Source: Cardinalis cardinalis (lineage: Eukaryota > Chordata > Aves > Passeriformes > Cardinalidae). Taken from it: 64,000 nt of DNA. Under the pieces are notes generated by a model, which did not search any database, had not been told where the DNA came from, and saw nothing but the letters and a program-made list of their open reading frames with translations. The stretch is taken from contig JACDOX010000018.1 in the NCBI GenBank assembly GCA_014549065.1, positions 4,374,172 through 4,438,171 on the forward strand, read 5' to 3'. How positions within the stretch are numbered: the stretch's first letter is position 1; the number at the start of each line of letters is the position of its first letter. Positions 12,101 through 34,106 of this stretch are shown here, one piece after another. Both the position numbers and the translations under genes were made by a program.

Positions 12101-15100
12101 CTAGCAGGGCACAGTGGTGACTGGCAAAGGCAGGGTGACAAGTCAGATCTCAGTCTGGGAGATACAAACAGTTCAGGCATGTCAGGGAGCTGGCTGGGAN
12201 CACACACTGCTGTGAAATAGCTCCCAGGCCCTGGCAGCAGTACAGGACAGTCCAACCACGCCACAGGTGCTGAAGAAAATGACAGTCCTGTCCATCTGCA
12301 CCCCTAAGCCATCTGAAGTCTTTCAACTTCTCCAAGAAGGGAAGATCTCTGCCTCATAGTTGTCTTCTTCCTTACTCCTTCTTGTACAGGTTCAGTGCTT
12401 CATAGGTTTATGATATAGCAATATTGCTATATCAGCAAACACTTTCACTGGAGAGTTAAATTGGAATTTGATGTAAAGGCTAAATTGGGGCATTTCTTGT
12501 CTGCAGCACCATTTTAAGATAATTTATGTTTAATTCACATGGGCCATCTGAATTGTCCAGACTTTCAAATGGACTATAAAAATACACACACTACTGTTAA
12601 GTTGCTGATTCGCTTTGTAAGTATTTCTTAAATGGAAGAAAAATAATTTCACAGCAAGGACATTGTTCATTTAATTCTAGCATATAGGTATGGGGTCAAA
12701 GATAAGGACTTCTGTTGCATAAAAGTTCAATAATCTATATTGATCTCCCATTTCCTCTACATTTCACTTTAGGAAACCTATTGCAGCAATAGGTTTAAAT
12801 TTCTGACTATGAAGGAGATAGAAAATACAAGGTTTCACCCGTTCAAAATGATTAGTCATTGGAACACAGGTAAGCAACCAAAAATACTTAGAGGAGTAGA
12901 ATAGAAGAAGGGTTTGAAGTTTAAAAACAAATCCTAGAAAAAATCCACTAAAAAAACAGCAGAGAGGGAGCTCTGAAAGCTCATATAAGACGGACTCTAA
13001 CAAAATTTGAATAAGAAACGAAGACCAGCAGCCAGAATTACAGCTTTCCTGGCTGTTACGTTTTGCATGAATGATGCAGTTGTAGTTCTTGTCATGTGGG
13101 GACAGGAGACAGACCTAAGGCTCCCTCTGTTGGAGGGAGCATCGCCGAGCACCACCCCAAAGGACAGAGGGAGATTAAAAACAGCACTGCACTGCAATAT
13201 TTACACCCTAGGCAAGTCTGACAGGCTGGACAATTGCCAGAGAAGGTGGGGAGATGACACCTGTAATTTCTTCAGAGTGGACATCTGTCCTCCCAGGTTC
13301 CCTAGCTTTTCCCTGGGAGCCAGACAGGTACTAGCACACCTTGGCCCCTATAGAGGAATTTCCTGTGACAAAGGAGAACCCCTGTCACATATGCACACAG
13401 TGGCATTTGGGCACTCAAATGTTGTCATGCTATTTTGGAATGCAGAGAAATGCTGCTTTTTCCTCTGCAGTGTGGAAGAAGAGACACTGAGCCAGCAGTC
13501 CTCAGATTGCTTTTCTACATCCCCCTCACCATAAGNGTGTTCTGCATTTTGGATGCTCCTCCCATGTAGGAGCTGCTTTTGGTTTGGGTGGATGCAGGGT
13601 GGGTGCTGGCTGGAGTGTAGCAGGGAAGGTGGCAAGCAGAGGGCAGAGGGAGAAAGGGACAAAGTAGTCCCTGCCAGCCAGGCTGAGAAAGGACTCAGGA
13701 GAAGGCTGTACCTGCTGCAAGCCAAACCAGCACCCCTGAGCAGGACAAGGAGACAGTAGAAGAAGAAGGCTTTTCCCTGCAGCTGTCAAAATCCACAGAC
13801 TGCCTCAGCCACACTTTTTTGGTGAAGCCTGCCTCTCACCCAAAGGGAGCCTTTTAAGTACTTTGCTCCCTATGTAATTTTCTTGCTTTCCTACCTCCCC
13901 TGCTCATCTTTCAGCAGCTCCCCAGGGACAGGCCATCTTCCCCCATCAGAAGATGTATTCCCCAAATCCCTAATGAAGCATCCATTATCAGTTTTAGAAT
14001 AGCTGTGCTAAAATGCCATGTCCTCTCCAAAGATCATAAACAGTAGCCCACAGCCCAGCATCCAATTAATGAATTAAGATGTGTAGCTTTACTGAAGAAA
14101 ATTGTTGTCAGGAAATGAAAAAAACAGGCAGGATAAAAAAAGCATACATAAACCAAAACAAAACACACACCAAAAAAAAAAAAAAGAAGTGAAAGTGTTG
14201 ACTCATATTCATTATTAACTCAAGGCCTCAAGAGAACAGTGCTGATGTGAAAGTTAGAAACTGAGGAAAAAACCTCAGAAGGCAGGTAGAAGACAAGAGC
14301 TCATCAAGACAGAGGNTTATCCTGCTCCAAGCAGCAACAGAGACTGATGTTTTCCCACATGACTGACCAAGAAGAACATGTTGCCCTGGGGTGCTGAGGC
14401 TTGCATGCCAGACATGTTAGGCTATTTACCCCCACGGGTTAGACCTCGCTCCCTTCTGTCACATCCACCAAGGAATAATTGCTGGGTACACAAAAACCTG
14501 TGTGCTCCTGCTTGCAATCCTCTGTGCATGGAAAAAGATGCCCAAACTTTAGTAAATCAGTGGAAAAGAAGGCTCACAGTCCAGATGCTCAGGTGGCACT
14601 TGAGGTGCCACTTTCTTCTCACCACACCACTGTTGGTAGGTCCACTTGCCCAAACTTAAATACTGAGAAGAGCTCAGCTCTAAATCTCAGAACCTCACTG
14701 TAATGCTCTCATTTCANAGTTCAGATCAGCAAGTGTTCACATGTATTTGCTTTAAGCACTACTGCAAATAGCAGGCTGTTTGTTTTCTTGCTAGAAAAAA
14801 ACATTTCCATCCACTTTTTCTCAGCACCTCAGCATGGGGATCNTTTCCTTGAGCCACTGTGGGGTGGTAGCCTACCTTGCAGGCAAGCTATGGCTTTGGT
14901 TCTGCTATTATTGTTCTTTCCATTTAGATCAGTTGATAGTTTTTTTTCTTTTTGAGTAAATTCTAACAGCCATGGCTGAAAGCCTCCCTGCTCTAACATG
15001 GCAGATGTTTCAGCACCTGTCATTGTCCCTGGGTATGACAGAAGTTGTTAAAAGGAATGGCGGGAGGGGGAGGGGGGCAAAACAAGCAAAACAAACAGAC

Positions 15101-16593
15101 AAACAATGATTTATTTAAGGTCCCAAAGAGGGAAGTCTCCCAAATATCAATTTTGGGGGTTGGCAAAACTGAAGTCAGCCAAACAGAGTCCAAAAGAAAC
15201 ATTAAGGTAGAGAATTATTCTGTTCCAGCTACTGTCTAAATCTCAGACAGGAGGGAGCTTCAGGCACTCCTGCTGTTCTATTGCTGAAGTAGCAATTATC
15301 TTATCTCCCTTTCACAGTGCTATTATGCAGGCAGTCTCATTTGAAGGAAAGATGTCCTGAAAGAAAAGATTTAAAAATACTCTTTTGTTCACAGNTTCCT
15401 TTTNAAAAGTGTTGTTTTGTTCTNTTTCCTTTTTTAAGTGACATTTATTTGACAAAGGAACCTCATCATTTCATTGANTTTAAGATTAGATCATTAAACC
15501 TGAGACATTATTGTTTGTTATGGTCATCCATGACTCTTCACTACAACATCTCATTTCAGCAGTGGTCATCATTAAAATCATAATTAAAGTACTCTTAATC
15601 AGTAAAACTAGAGACAGTATGATGTACATCAAAGACCACTTTATCTCTCTGTAGTCTATACATAGGAACACTTGCCCTGAAGGTTCCTGCAATATTTGCT
15701 GGACATCTCACATAGCCAGTAAACATTTCCCAGCANTTCAAAGTTAGTGACAGCTAAGCACAAGGGTTCCTGTTCTCCAGATTCATTCTGANAGTTTAGC
15801 ACCTAATACCTTTTGTGCAAAAGGCAGCTGCTGCCAGGGTGCCAATAATCACAATCTCCATGTAGCCTGGATAAATATAACACTGTGACAACTATCAGTA
15901 GAACTGTGAGAGGGACCAAACCCTGTGGAGTAAGTATTTGAGGAAAAAAACATTATCAAATGAATCCATAAGACAGATGTATGTCAAAGAGAGCCTCAAA
16001 TATGTAAGTCCAATAGCTGAAATAAGAAGAAACTCAGTAATTCAGTTGTCCCATGTCCCTTGTTCCTCATCTGCTAAAGACAAGAAACATGACTTCCAGT
16101 TTCACCTAAGTAGTCAGCTTTCCTGTCAGCTGCTTTGCATGAAGTCAGACCAAACTCAACCCAAACATTTTAGTTATCATTAAAACCTCAATTATGTTAG
16201 GATCTATGATGTACAACAAGGCATTATTATTGAACTCTCACATAACAGGTCCTTTAACTACTACAAAAAAATGACTTTTCAGCATGGATGCTGACAGGAT
16301 TTAGAGAAGTTAAATAAATTTCCCTAGAAGATGACAATACCATTCTGACCTTGACTGAGATCTTGATGCTACATTTAATACAAATGAATACAGCTTTGTC
16401 TTATTAAAAGGTGCAGATCAGCATGTGCAATGATTGTGGCACAACACTGAACATCTGCTGAGCAGTGAGATTAACCTCATGCCAAATGGTTTTCTTCCAG
16501 CACAGGTCAATAACTACAACAGCTGGCTTTAATTGCAATTCTTTAACCAGATGATTTATATATTAAACTCTATTTTAAATATATATTAAACAC
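9176..16593. other. Intergenic DNA, no gene recognised
   Basis: No exon, RNA gene or identifiable transposon was recognised. The longest open frame (13007-13534, 175 codons) has no family resemblance and looks like chance. Minor items are a perfect 24-bp palindrome at 12411-12434 and an A13 run near 14168. Confidence 0.6.
12411..12434. repeat. Perfect 24-bp palindrome
   Basis: The 24 bases from 12411 to 12434 equal their own reverse complement, with the centre at AAT|ATT. It has no spacer, so it could extrude as a short cruciform or bind a dimeric protein. No gene is near, so a function is not suggested. Confidence 0.8.
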
Positions 16594-17125
16594 TGTCCTG
16601 ATTTCTGCTGGGATAGAATTAATCATCTTTCAAGTAGCTTAAGTGTTGTGTTTTGAATTTAGTATGAGAATAATGNTGATAACACACCAGTTTTTTTAGT
16701 TCTTGCTAAGTAATGTTGATACTAAGTCAAGGAATTTTCAGCTTCTCATGCACTGACAGTAAGAAGGCTGGAGGGGCACAAGAAGTTGTGTGGGGATGCA
16801 GCTGGAACAGCTGCTCTAAACTGGCCCAAGGGATATCCCATACCACAGGGCAACATGCTCAGCTTATAAACTGCTGGGGAGAGCTGGCCCAGGGTCCCTC
16901 CCTCCTCAGGATATGACTGGGCATGGGTCAGTGAGGGGTGAGCAATTGCAACACCTCTTCTAGACATTAGCATCATCACCATCATCATCATCAATTTTCT
17001 TCCTTTTCTGTCCCATTAAACTGTCCTTGTCTCAACCCATGAGTTTNCTCACTTTTACTCTTCTGATTCTCTTTCCCACCCTGGCTATGTGGCTCTTTGT
17101 TGNTCGATGGGGTTAAACCACAACA
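16594..17125 (+). mobile_element. Solo LTR of an avian ERVL-type retrovirus
   Basis: The element begins TGTCCTGATTTCTGCTGGG at 16594 and ends GGGGTTAAACCACAACA at 17125, which gives the canonical TG...CA ends. It has a TATA-like box (TTATAAA, 16864-16870), an ATC trinucleotide run (about 16969-16993) and an ATTAAA poly(A) signal (17015-17020). These are the landmarks, in order, of a well-known LTR of ERVL-like elements in birds. No internal region is present. The five bases on each side (AACAC and AATAT) differ by two transitions, compatible with a decayed target-site duplication. Confidence 0.85.
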
Positions 17126-20100
17126 AATATTAATTACTGCAGTAGCTGTGTCTGCAGCTGCCCTGATCATAGAAAGCCTCCTTCCATCATGCACTGTCTG
17201 GTAGACTCTCCCTAGAAACAGTTTGCATCAGCCTATCATGATTTCTTAGCTAGAACTCTGTTTAGGCCATTAGTTGGCCCAGAGCAGACAGACTGCTTCT
17301 TTGTGCTCTCAGAGGCAATGATGAGTGAGGTTGCAGATGTAGCTTTGCTGCTGGGAAGGTACATATCAAGTAAATAGAACATATTGCTATGGTGGCATAC
17401 CATAAGCACCTAGAACTAAATAACTGGGTCGCAGAAGCACAATGGCTTCACAGTTTGCAAATGCATTGTCAGTCGAAAGTGAAGCTTCAAGAAGAAAGTA
17501 GTTAAATTGGGGCCATTTTCATGGTATCCCATTGTTTGGTTTGAAGGGGAAAAANCCAGTTCAGATACATTGCAATGCATTTTCAGTTTTCCAACAATAT
17601 TGAACAGTGAAACCCCATTCAAAAGCACCCACATAAAAATAAATTTTATCATGACATTCCAGCTTCAGAGTAGAATATGTGCTCAAGGGTACAAAGACTG
17701 GTCTCTGAACAGCCAGCTGGTTGCAATATTCCTTGAGGTCCTTGCTAGGAAAGATGTTTTGCTGAAAAACAATGTAGTAGAAAATNCATACATACATAGT
17801 TGTTGGAACTACCCAGCAAGTCTGATGAGCGAGTTTACTTGATTAATAGGAGTGCCTCCCATGTTCCTCACTTGAGAAAATTTTAAATCTTCAAAACTCC
17901 AAGGCATACCCTAAAATGTAGTCTTCACTCATGGAATTCAGCAGCTGGCCTGCTTAACAGGAAGAGACTTCCTGTAACCAGAGGTAGTTCAGGTAATTCG
18001 ATGATTACTATGCTTTATTTAGGTATGCAGCTTATGAAGCAAAAAAGATCACCATGTCAAAGCTCAAGATAACATACAGACAATATCTATAAGTCTGAAT
18101 CACAAGCCAGAACTCTCTTTATCTCAAACAGAAGATTAGTGTGTCTATTTAACAGACAAGGTATGAGAANCACAGGCAAATTCTTCACACGAGAGATTGT
18201 AATAGAGCCAGGGGAGGGCAGACTTAAGGATGATTGTGATGACCATGCTTTGGAAGCCCTGTTCTAAAGGTTCATGCTAAAATTCTGTGCTGGGCTTTTA
18301 CCACACTCTTAATACAGGAGGAAATAGAGCTGGATCTACATATGGTATGCTCATCACATGAAGATTTTGTAATCGTCTTTTGGAAATCAGCATAGAAAAG
18401 AATGTCCTGGTCAGAGTTTGCAATTAATGTAGGTGAACTATAACATCTGCTACAGGATTAACTGGGAAATCTCTGCTTTCTTTTGTGTTCCCTAGTCATT
18501 CTGCAGAGCAAATATGAGCAGACATGATGTTAATTAGTGTGGATTCTCTGCAGCATGGTCATGCACACTTATCAGAACTAGCTATCTCACTTCTGCCTGC
18601 TGCATGAAGGACAGGTTNTCTCTAAAGAGATCTGTTTTCCTTGCAGAAAAGCTGAAATGGTATGGTTTGTTTGCAGTAGTCTTGCTGTACTTCCTGAGTC
18701 AANAACTTAAAATCAGTCTTGCACCACCTCTTCAGGATGCTGAAGTTCTCCAAACCTGCAGAACTATGTGTGGCCACTGTCATTTAGCAGAGAAGTTGTC
18801 TTCCATGGGCAAAAGTGGCAGCAAGCCTTCATTGCTCATTCAGACCAGACTTGCACATCACTGACAAGCTTCCTTGCACCAGCCTTGGACCCTTTGAAAA
18901 NTGAAACCACCCCTCACTTTTCTGCTTAAGACTGCACTGAGTTGCTATGATTTGCAGCCTGTTCTGTCCTTGAAGAGAGNCAAGGACTACCCTTCCTCTT
19001 GTAACCCTTAGGACAGAGACACCACAGAAGCTTGTGTGAGCTCAGTATTGCAGACAGAAGGCAACATTTCATTGTAGTCCTAGACAGTCAAATTCAGACA
19101 TCAAGGCTGAGCTTAATTTTTAGTTCCAGCTGCAGAGGAGCCAGTCTTGTGGCCATTGTCAACAGTGCAGTAGAACTCAGCACTACAACTTCACTTCACA
19201 AAGAACACTCTGGACTCTAAAAGCCCAAATCTGGGCCCAAAGACTCAATGAAGTCCTTGTTAATGAAANAGAGAGCCAAAAAGCTGACAGGACCCATCTT
19301 TGCAGAGCAATACCTTTCAGCAGGCTTCCATACATTCTCCCATCCATACATATGGATGCCCATAGCAAATCAAGGGCTGGACTGCAACAAAGTTCNAGTC
19401 CCTTCCCTTCCTTTCTAAAGCAGGAACACCTGTACCACTGATGTCCCACTTATACCAAAGCCACTTTTTATACTCCTAGCAACTGATCAAGGCTGCCTAG
19501 AAAGGATTTTTAGGGGTTTTTTTTTCTGGCCTAGGTTCATTGGATCATTACACAAGTCTTCATATAANTGCCTTACTTTGGTCTTTGGTTCTCAAGAGCT
19601 AGAAGAGTAGGGTTGCTGCTGTCTTCTCACTGTTTAGTTTGCAATCTCAGTTCTCACTGCTTCAGTTGCTGGCACANTGGATCTTTATAGTGCTTCTGCC
19701 AAGGAGATTTACTGCTGTTGCTTCAGGGTCTGATTGAGCTGTTGGTAAACTTCCACCCTGCTCTCCCAGCTATTTTATAAGGAGTTTCAGATTATCTTCT
19801 GGGCTCAGTTACTGTATTTTCATTCTATGCCAGATACAGAATTATCTGATTTTCCTCTAGCCTTGATAAAACAGCCCAACAACTGATTTAATTNAAAAAA
19901 AAATTGCACATAAACCAAACATAACAGAGGAATCCAAGGCATTACAAAGGAAGAAATCAATTCCTTTAGATCAGGCACAAGCATTTTTCTTCCCCCTAAA
20001 ATCAGGGAATAAAACATCCTAATCAGAAAAGGTCCATTGACCCTGCAAAAAAAATGGTGTAACCTCTACCAACTTTGCTCACTCGCTTTGAACTCCAGCT

Positions 20101-22040
20101 TTCCTCAATCACTCATCCCTTCCTTTGGACAGGAGACTTACAAAAGCCTAACAAATACTCCTCCTACCTCTTGGCTGACCTTAAATACTAATGGAGGGGA
20201 GCAGAGCTTTTTGGAGGAAATGCCACATAAATCTGAGGTTCCTCATCTGCAATTTGTGTGTCCATGAGACATCAGGCTGATATGGCCTGATCAGTAATGC
20301 TGGGCATTGCAAGGTCAAAGCCAAAGTAACCCAAAGCCTGTTATTTTGCAACACANGATGGCACAGCTTGGGCAGGAGGGATGATGCTATCACAATGAAA
20401 TTAAGCCCCAGAAGACTAGATGGACCTAAGGAGTTGACATNTGCCATATATGTAATAGTTAAAAAAAGGTCATCTTTTTTCCATTCAAATAATGATAACA
20501 GCTGTTTTCANTGAGGTGCTTTTATGTCTTGGTCCAAGATATTTGCAAATTTAATATTTATCACTGCTGCACACATTATTTTAGTCTATGACTAATCCAT
20601 AGAAACACTATACCTATTATATGGCAAGTGCAAGAGTAACTACCGACTGAATAAGGCAGATTAAGTATGTTAGAATTACCTATCCAAATACATATTTTGG
20701 AAAGGCATATATAAAATTTATAAGTAGGATGTTAGATTTATAAGTAAGATATTAAAATGACACGGTTGGAGTGGGCTGGAGTGAAATGAACTTGAGATCT
20801 CTGGTACCTGCTTTTGTCTTGCTTTAACCACACCAGGGAGAGATTTTNAGTATAAAAACTGGCGAGGTTTGAGCTGTGTTTAGAAACTTGCCTGATAATT
20901 AGATGCAAAGGCTGTTAAATATATATCATTTTTCCACTGTGCAAGCATAAATTATTTCCTGTAATAATTTTTTCTGTACATGTTACTAGGCTGTATATAG
21001 ATCAGAAATGGATATTTATAATTAGCCTGTATTTGTCTTCACCTCTATCTTTGTTTCCAAGGGTTGCTATGGATAACTGTTCTTCCACCTCCTGTGTACT
21101 CATTTTGCAGGTCTTGTGAGTCTCACAAGGATGAATCCTCTCTTCCATCACATTCAGTATTGATACAATGACCCGATGAAACAACCTAAGTGAAAACATG
21201 GGCACTACTGCNGTAAGCATTACATATCTTGCCACTAAACATTAAAAAAATCATTACAGTGTTCCTGTGCCTTCCTAGGACAGCTGCCTCAAACAGTGTA
21301 GGCAAACTAAGAAATATGCAGACAAGAGAAATATTTCCAGGAGTTTGCCTCTTTTCTAAACTCATATTTCCTGAGAATGCCAAAATATGTGTGAAGAACC
21401 ATGCCCAATTGCTAAAAATCACAAAAATATCCACTTTCATTTATATTAAGCCAAGATACCATAGCTCATTTCCTTAGACGGATGTTGCCACAGGAATCCA
21501 TTATGGATTGATTTATTTCAACATATATCTGGAAATAGTAAGAACTGCAGTGAGATACCTGCTACAAAATGTTTTGCTGAGCAAGGAAGATTACTTTCAG
21601 CTCAGCACTTCATCTTTGAGAGACTGAGGTCTCTCAAAGAGAAGTGGCCCTGTGATGGCCCAGCAGTATTGCTGCCAGAGGGATCTCCAGCCCTTCTCTG
21701 CAATGGCACGATGGCTTCTGTTCTTGCCCTCCCAGGACCTGGAAGATGCTGAATGATAGCTAAGAAAAGAGGATCATGAATGTTAGAATCTGACATTGCT
21801 CTGTGCCCTTAGAAGAGAGTGATTTTTTCCTGGAAGTAAAAGCGGATTATTAGATTGACNGCAGGAGTGATTACGGATCCCCCAGTTTTCAGGCAATGTG
21901 CGTGACTCCCGGCAGAGACCAAGCTTTGCCGGTGCGCAGCCACACAGTGCCTGGCTGGTTGTCCGGCTCTGCCCCTCACACTGACCTGGCAGGGTGGATG
22001 GAGGGGCAGCTCCAGGTCACGGTGGCGGCTGCAATGGCAG
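17126..22040. other. Intergenic DNA upstream of NIPA1
   Basis: I recognised no exon, RNA gene or named transposon. Open frames are below about 110 codons and overlap on both strands. The stretch is AT-rich and gives way to GC-rich DNA at about 21,900, the shoulder of the NIPA1 CpG island. Confidence 0.6.
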
Positions 22041-22135
22041 CCTCGATCCCCGCCTGGCCCTGCCGCCGCACCATCCCACGCTGCCGTGGCCCTCGATCCC
22101 CGCCTGGCCCTGCCGCTAACATCCCACGCTGCCGG
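22041..22135. repeat. Two-copy tandem duplication of about 50 bp
   Basis: The block starting CCTCGATCCCCGCCTGGCCC at 22041 recurs at 22091 and continues through a nearly identical tail ending CCCACGCTGCCG. The second copy is a few bases shorter around 22116-22120. It lies about 600 bp upstream of the NIPA1 start codon. Confidence 0.85.
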
Positions 22136-22552
22136 GCGGACCGGGAGCCAACGTGGATTTTAGAAGCCCCACGGGAAAGCGAGAGCGCTGGAAAGAAGCG
22201 CTGCTCCCACACCTGANACTCTGGCCCGACGGGGCTCGTCTGTCCTGCACAACATATCCCTCTGCACGTCTTCTCGCATCCCTCTGTCTTTCCGCATCCC
22301 TTCGCCCTGCTGTCACCCTCCTCTCCTTCCACATCCCTGTGCACATTTCTCCACATCCCCCCGGTTTACATCGTCCCGCACCTCCTGCCCATGAACGCTG
22401 GCAGCTCCTAGCCTCTGCCCGGTGTCTGCCCCCGCCGGGGACCCCCGAGAGCAGCGGCGGCGGGGCGGGCAGGCTCGCGGCGGGCTGGGCAGGCTCGCCG
22501 CGGCCCGGAGCCGGCGGTACCGGACCGGCCCGGCCGTGGGGCAGCGCGGCCA

Positions 22553-22560
22553 TGACGTCA
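22553..22560. promoter_or_regulatory. Consensus cAMP-response element (TGACGTCA)
   Basis: A perfect palindromic CREB/ATF site sits 163 bp upstream of the NIPA1 start codon inside the CpG island. Such sites commonly function close to the transcription start in CpG-island promoters. Use by CREB is inferred from the motif alone. Confidence 0.6.
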
Positions 22561-22722
22561 CCCTGCTGCCGTGCCCGGCGGGACGCGCGCCAGGAGCCGC
22601 CGCTGCCGCCCGGAGCCGCCCCCGGCGCGGCGCAGCGCAGCGCAGGGCGGGTCCCGGCGCAGAGCCGCTGCCGGGAGCGCTGGGCCCGGGCAGCCGCCGC
22701 GCCTGCAGCTCTCGGCGGGGCC

Positions 22723-33398
<10,676 letters not shown>

Positions 33399-33581
33399 AA
33401 TATTTTTGAGGGGAAACTGGATGGCTCAGGGAAGGATGCAGAGCTGTTCATTTCTAGGTCACTATTTCAAATAGGATTCAGGTTGGTAACTACCCTCTGA
33501 CTATNTGGTGGCCTATGTGAAATGAACTGGAGGCCTCCATCCAGTTTCAAGGAACAGCTGTCCATGTAACCCAGTCAACAC

Positions 33582-33587
33582 AATAAA
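33582..33587 (+). terminator. NIPA1: Possible proximal poly(A) signal of NIPA1
   Basis: An AATAAA lies 184 bases after the stop codon and could yield a short 3' UTR. No strong GT-rich element was identified right after it, so its use is uncertain. Confidence 0.35.
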
Positions 33588-34077
33588 TGACCTTAATTGG
33601 AACTACTAATTGAGTCAGCATAGAGACCAATGTATTTCCTCACTGTAAAAGGTAGTCCATCAGAAAAGCTCTGTGGATATTCTGACAGACCTGTGTGAAA
33701 GCTTGTATTGTGACTTCTGAGGTACCATTTCTGTGGGCAGAGGACATCAGTTTCTAATGCACTCAATCTGATACCTTTCATCATAAGTGATGTATACCTT
33801 AAAATAAGGGGGGAAAAGTAAGTGGAACAATACGTGAATCTCAGTATAGCAATGTCTTCACCATCAAGGCTGTGAATTCTCAGACAAATGTTGGTTGGAT
33901 CATGGACTGTAGATTTGTTCTTTTTAGTGACTATCTTGGCAGCTTTGTCTGCCATGTGGTGAAGACACAGGGGAGTTGTAAATTGAGTTCTCTATACAGA
34001 GCAGTGGACCCTTAAATATCTTTCACTAATTACTTATCAGCTCATGGTAGTGTCCTGGTATGCCTTTTTCCTTTGTA

Positions 34078-34106
34078 ACTTACATACATTAAGACATACT
34101 GCATTC
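34078..34106 (+). repeat. 29-bp dispersed direct repeat, copy 2
   Basis: An exact match to 32704-32732, located in the NIPA1 3' UTR. The flanking bases differ in both directions, so the identity stops abruptly. Confidence 0.85.

Noticed and set aside
13007..13534. 175-codon plus-strand frame in intergenic DNA
   Set aside because: It shows no family resemblance or domain and overlaps a minus-strand frame of similar quality, so chance is more likely.
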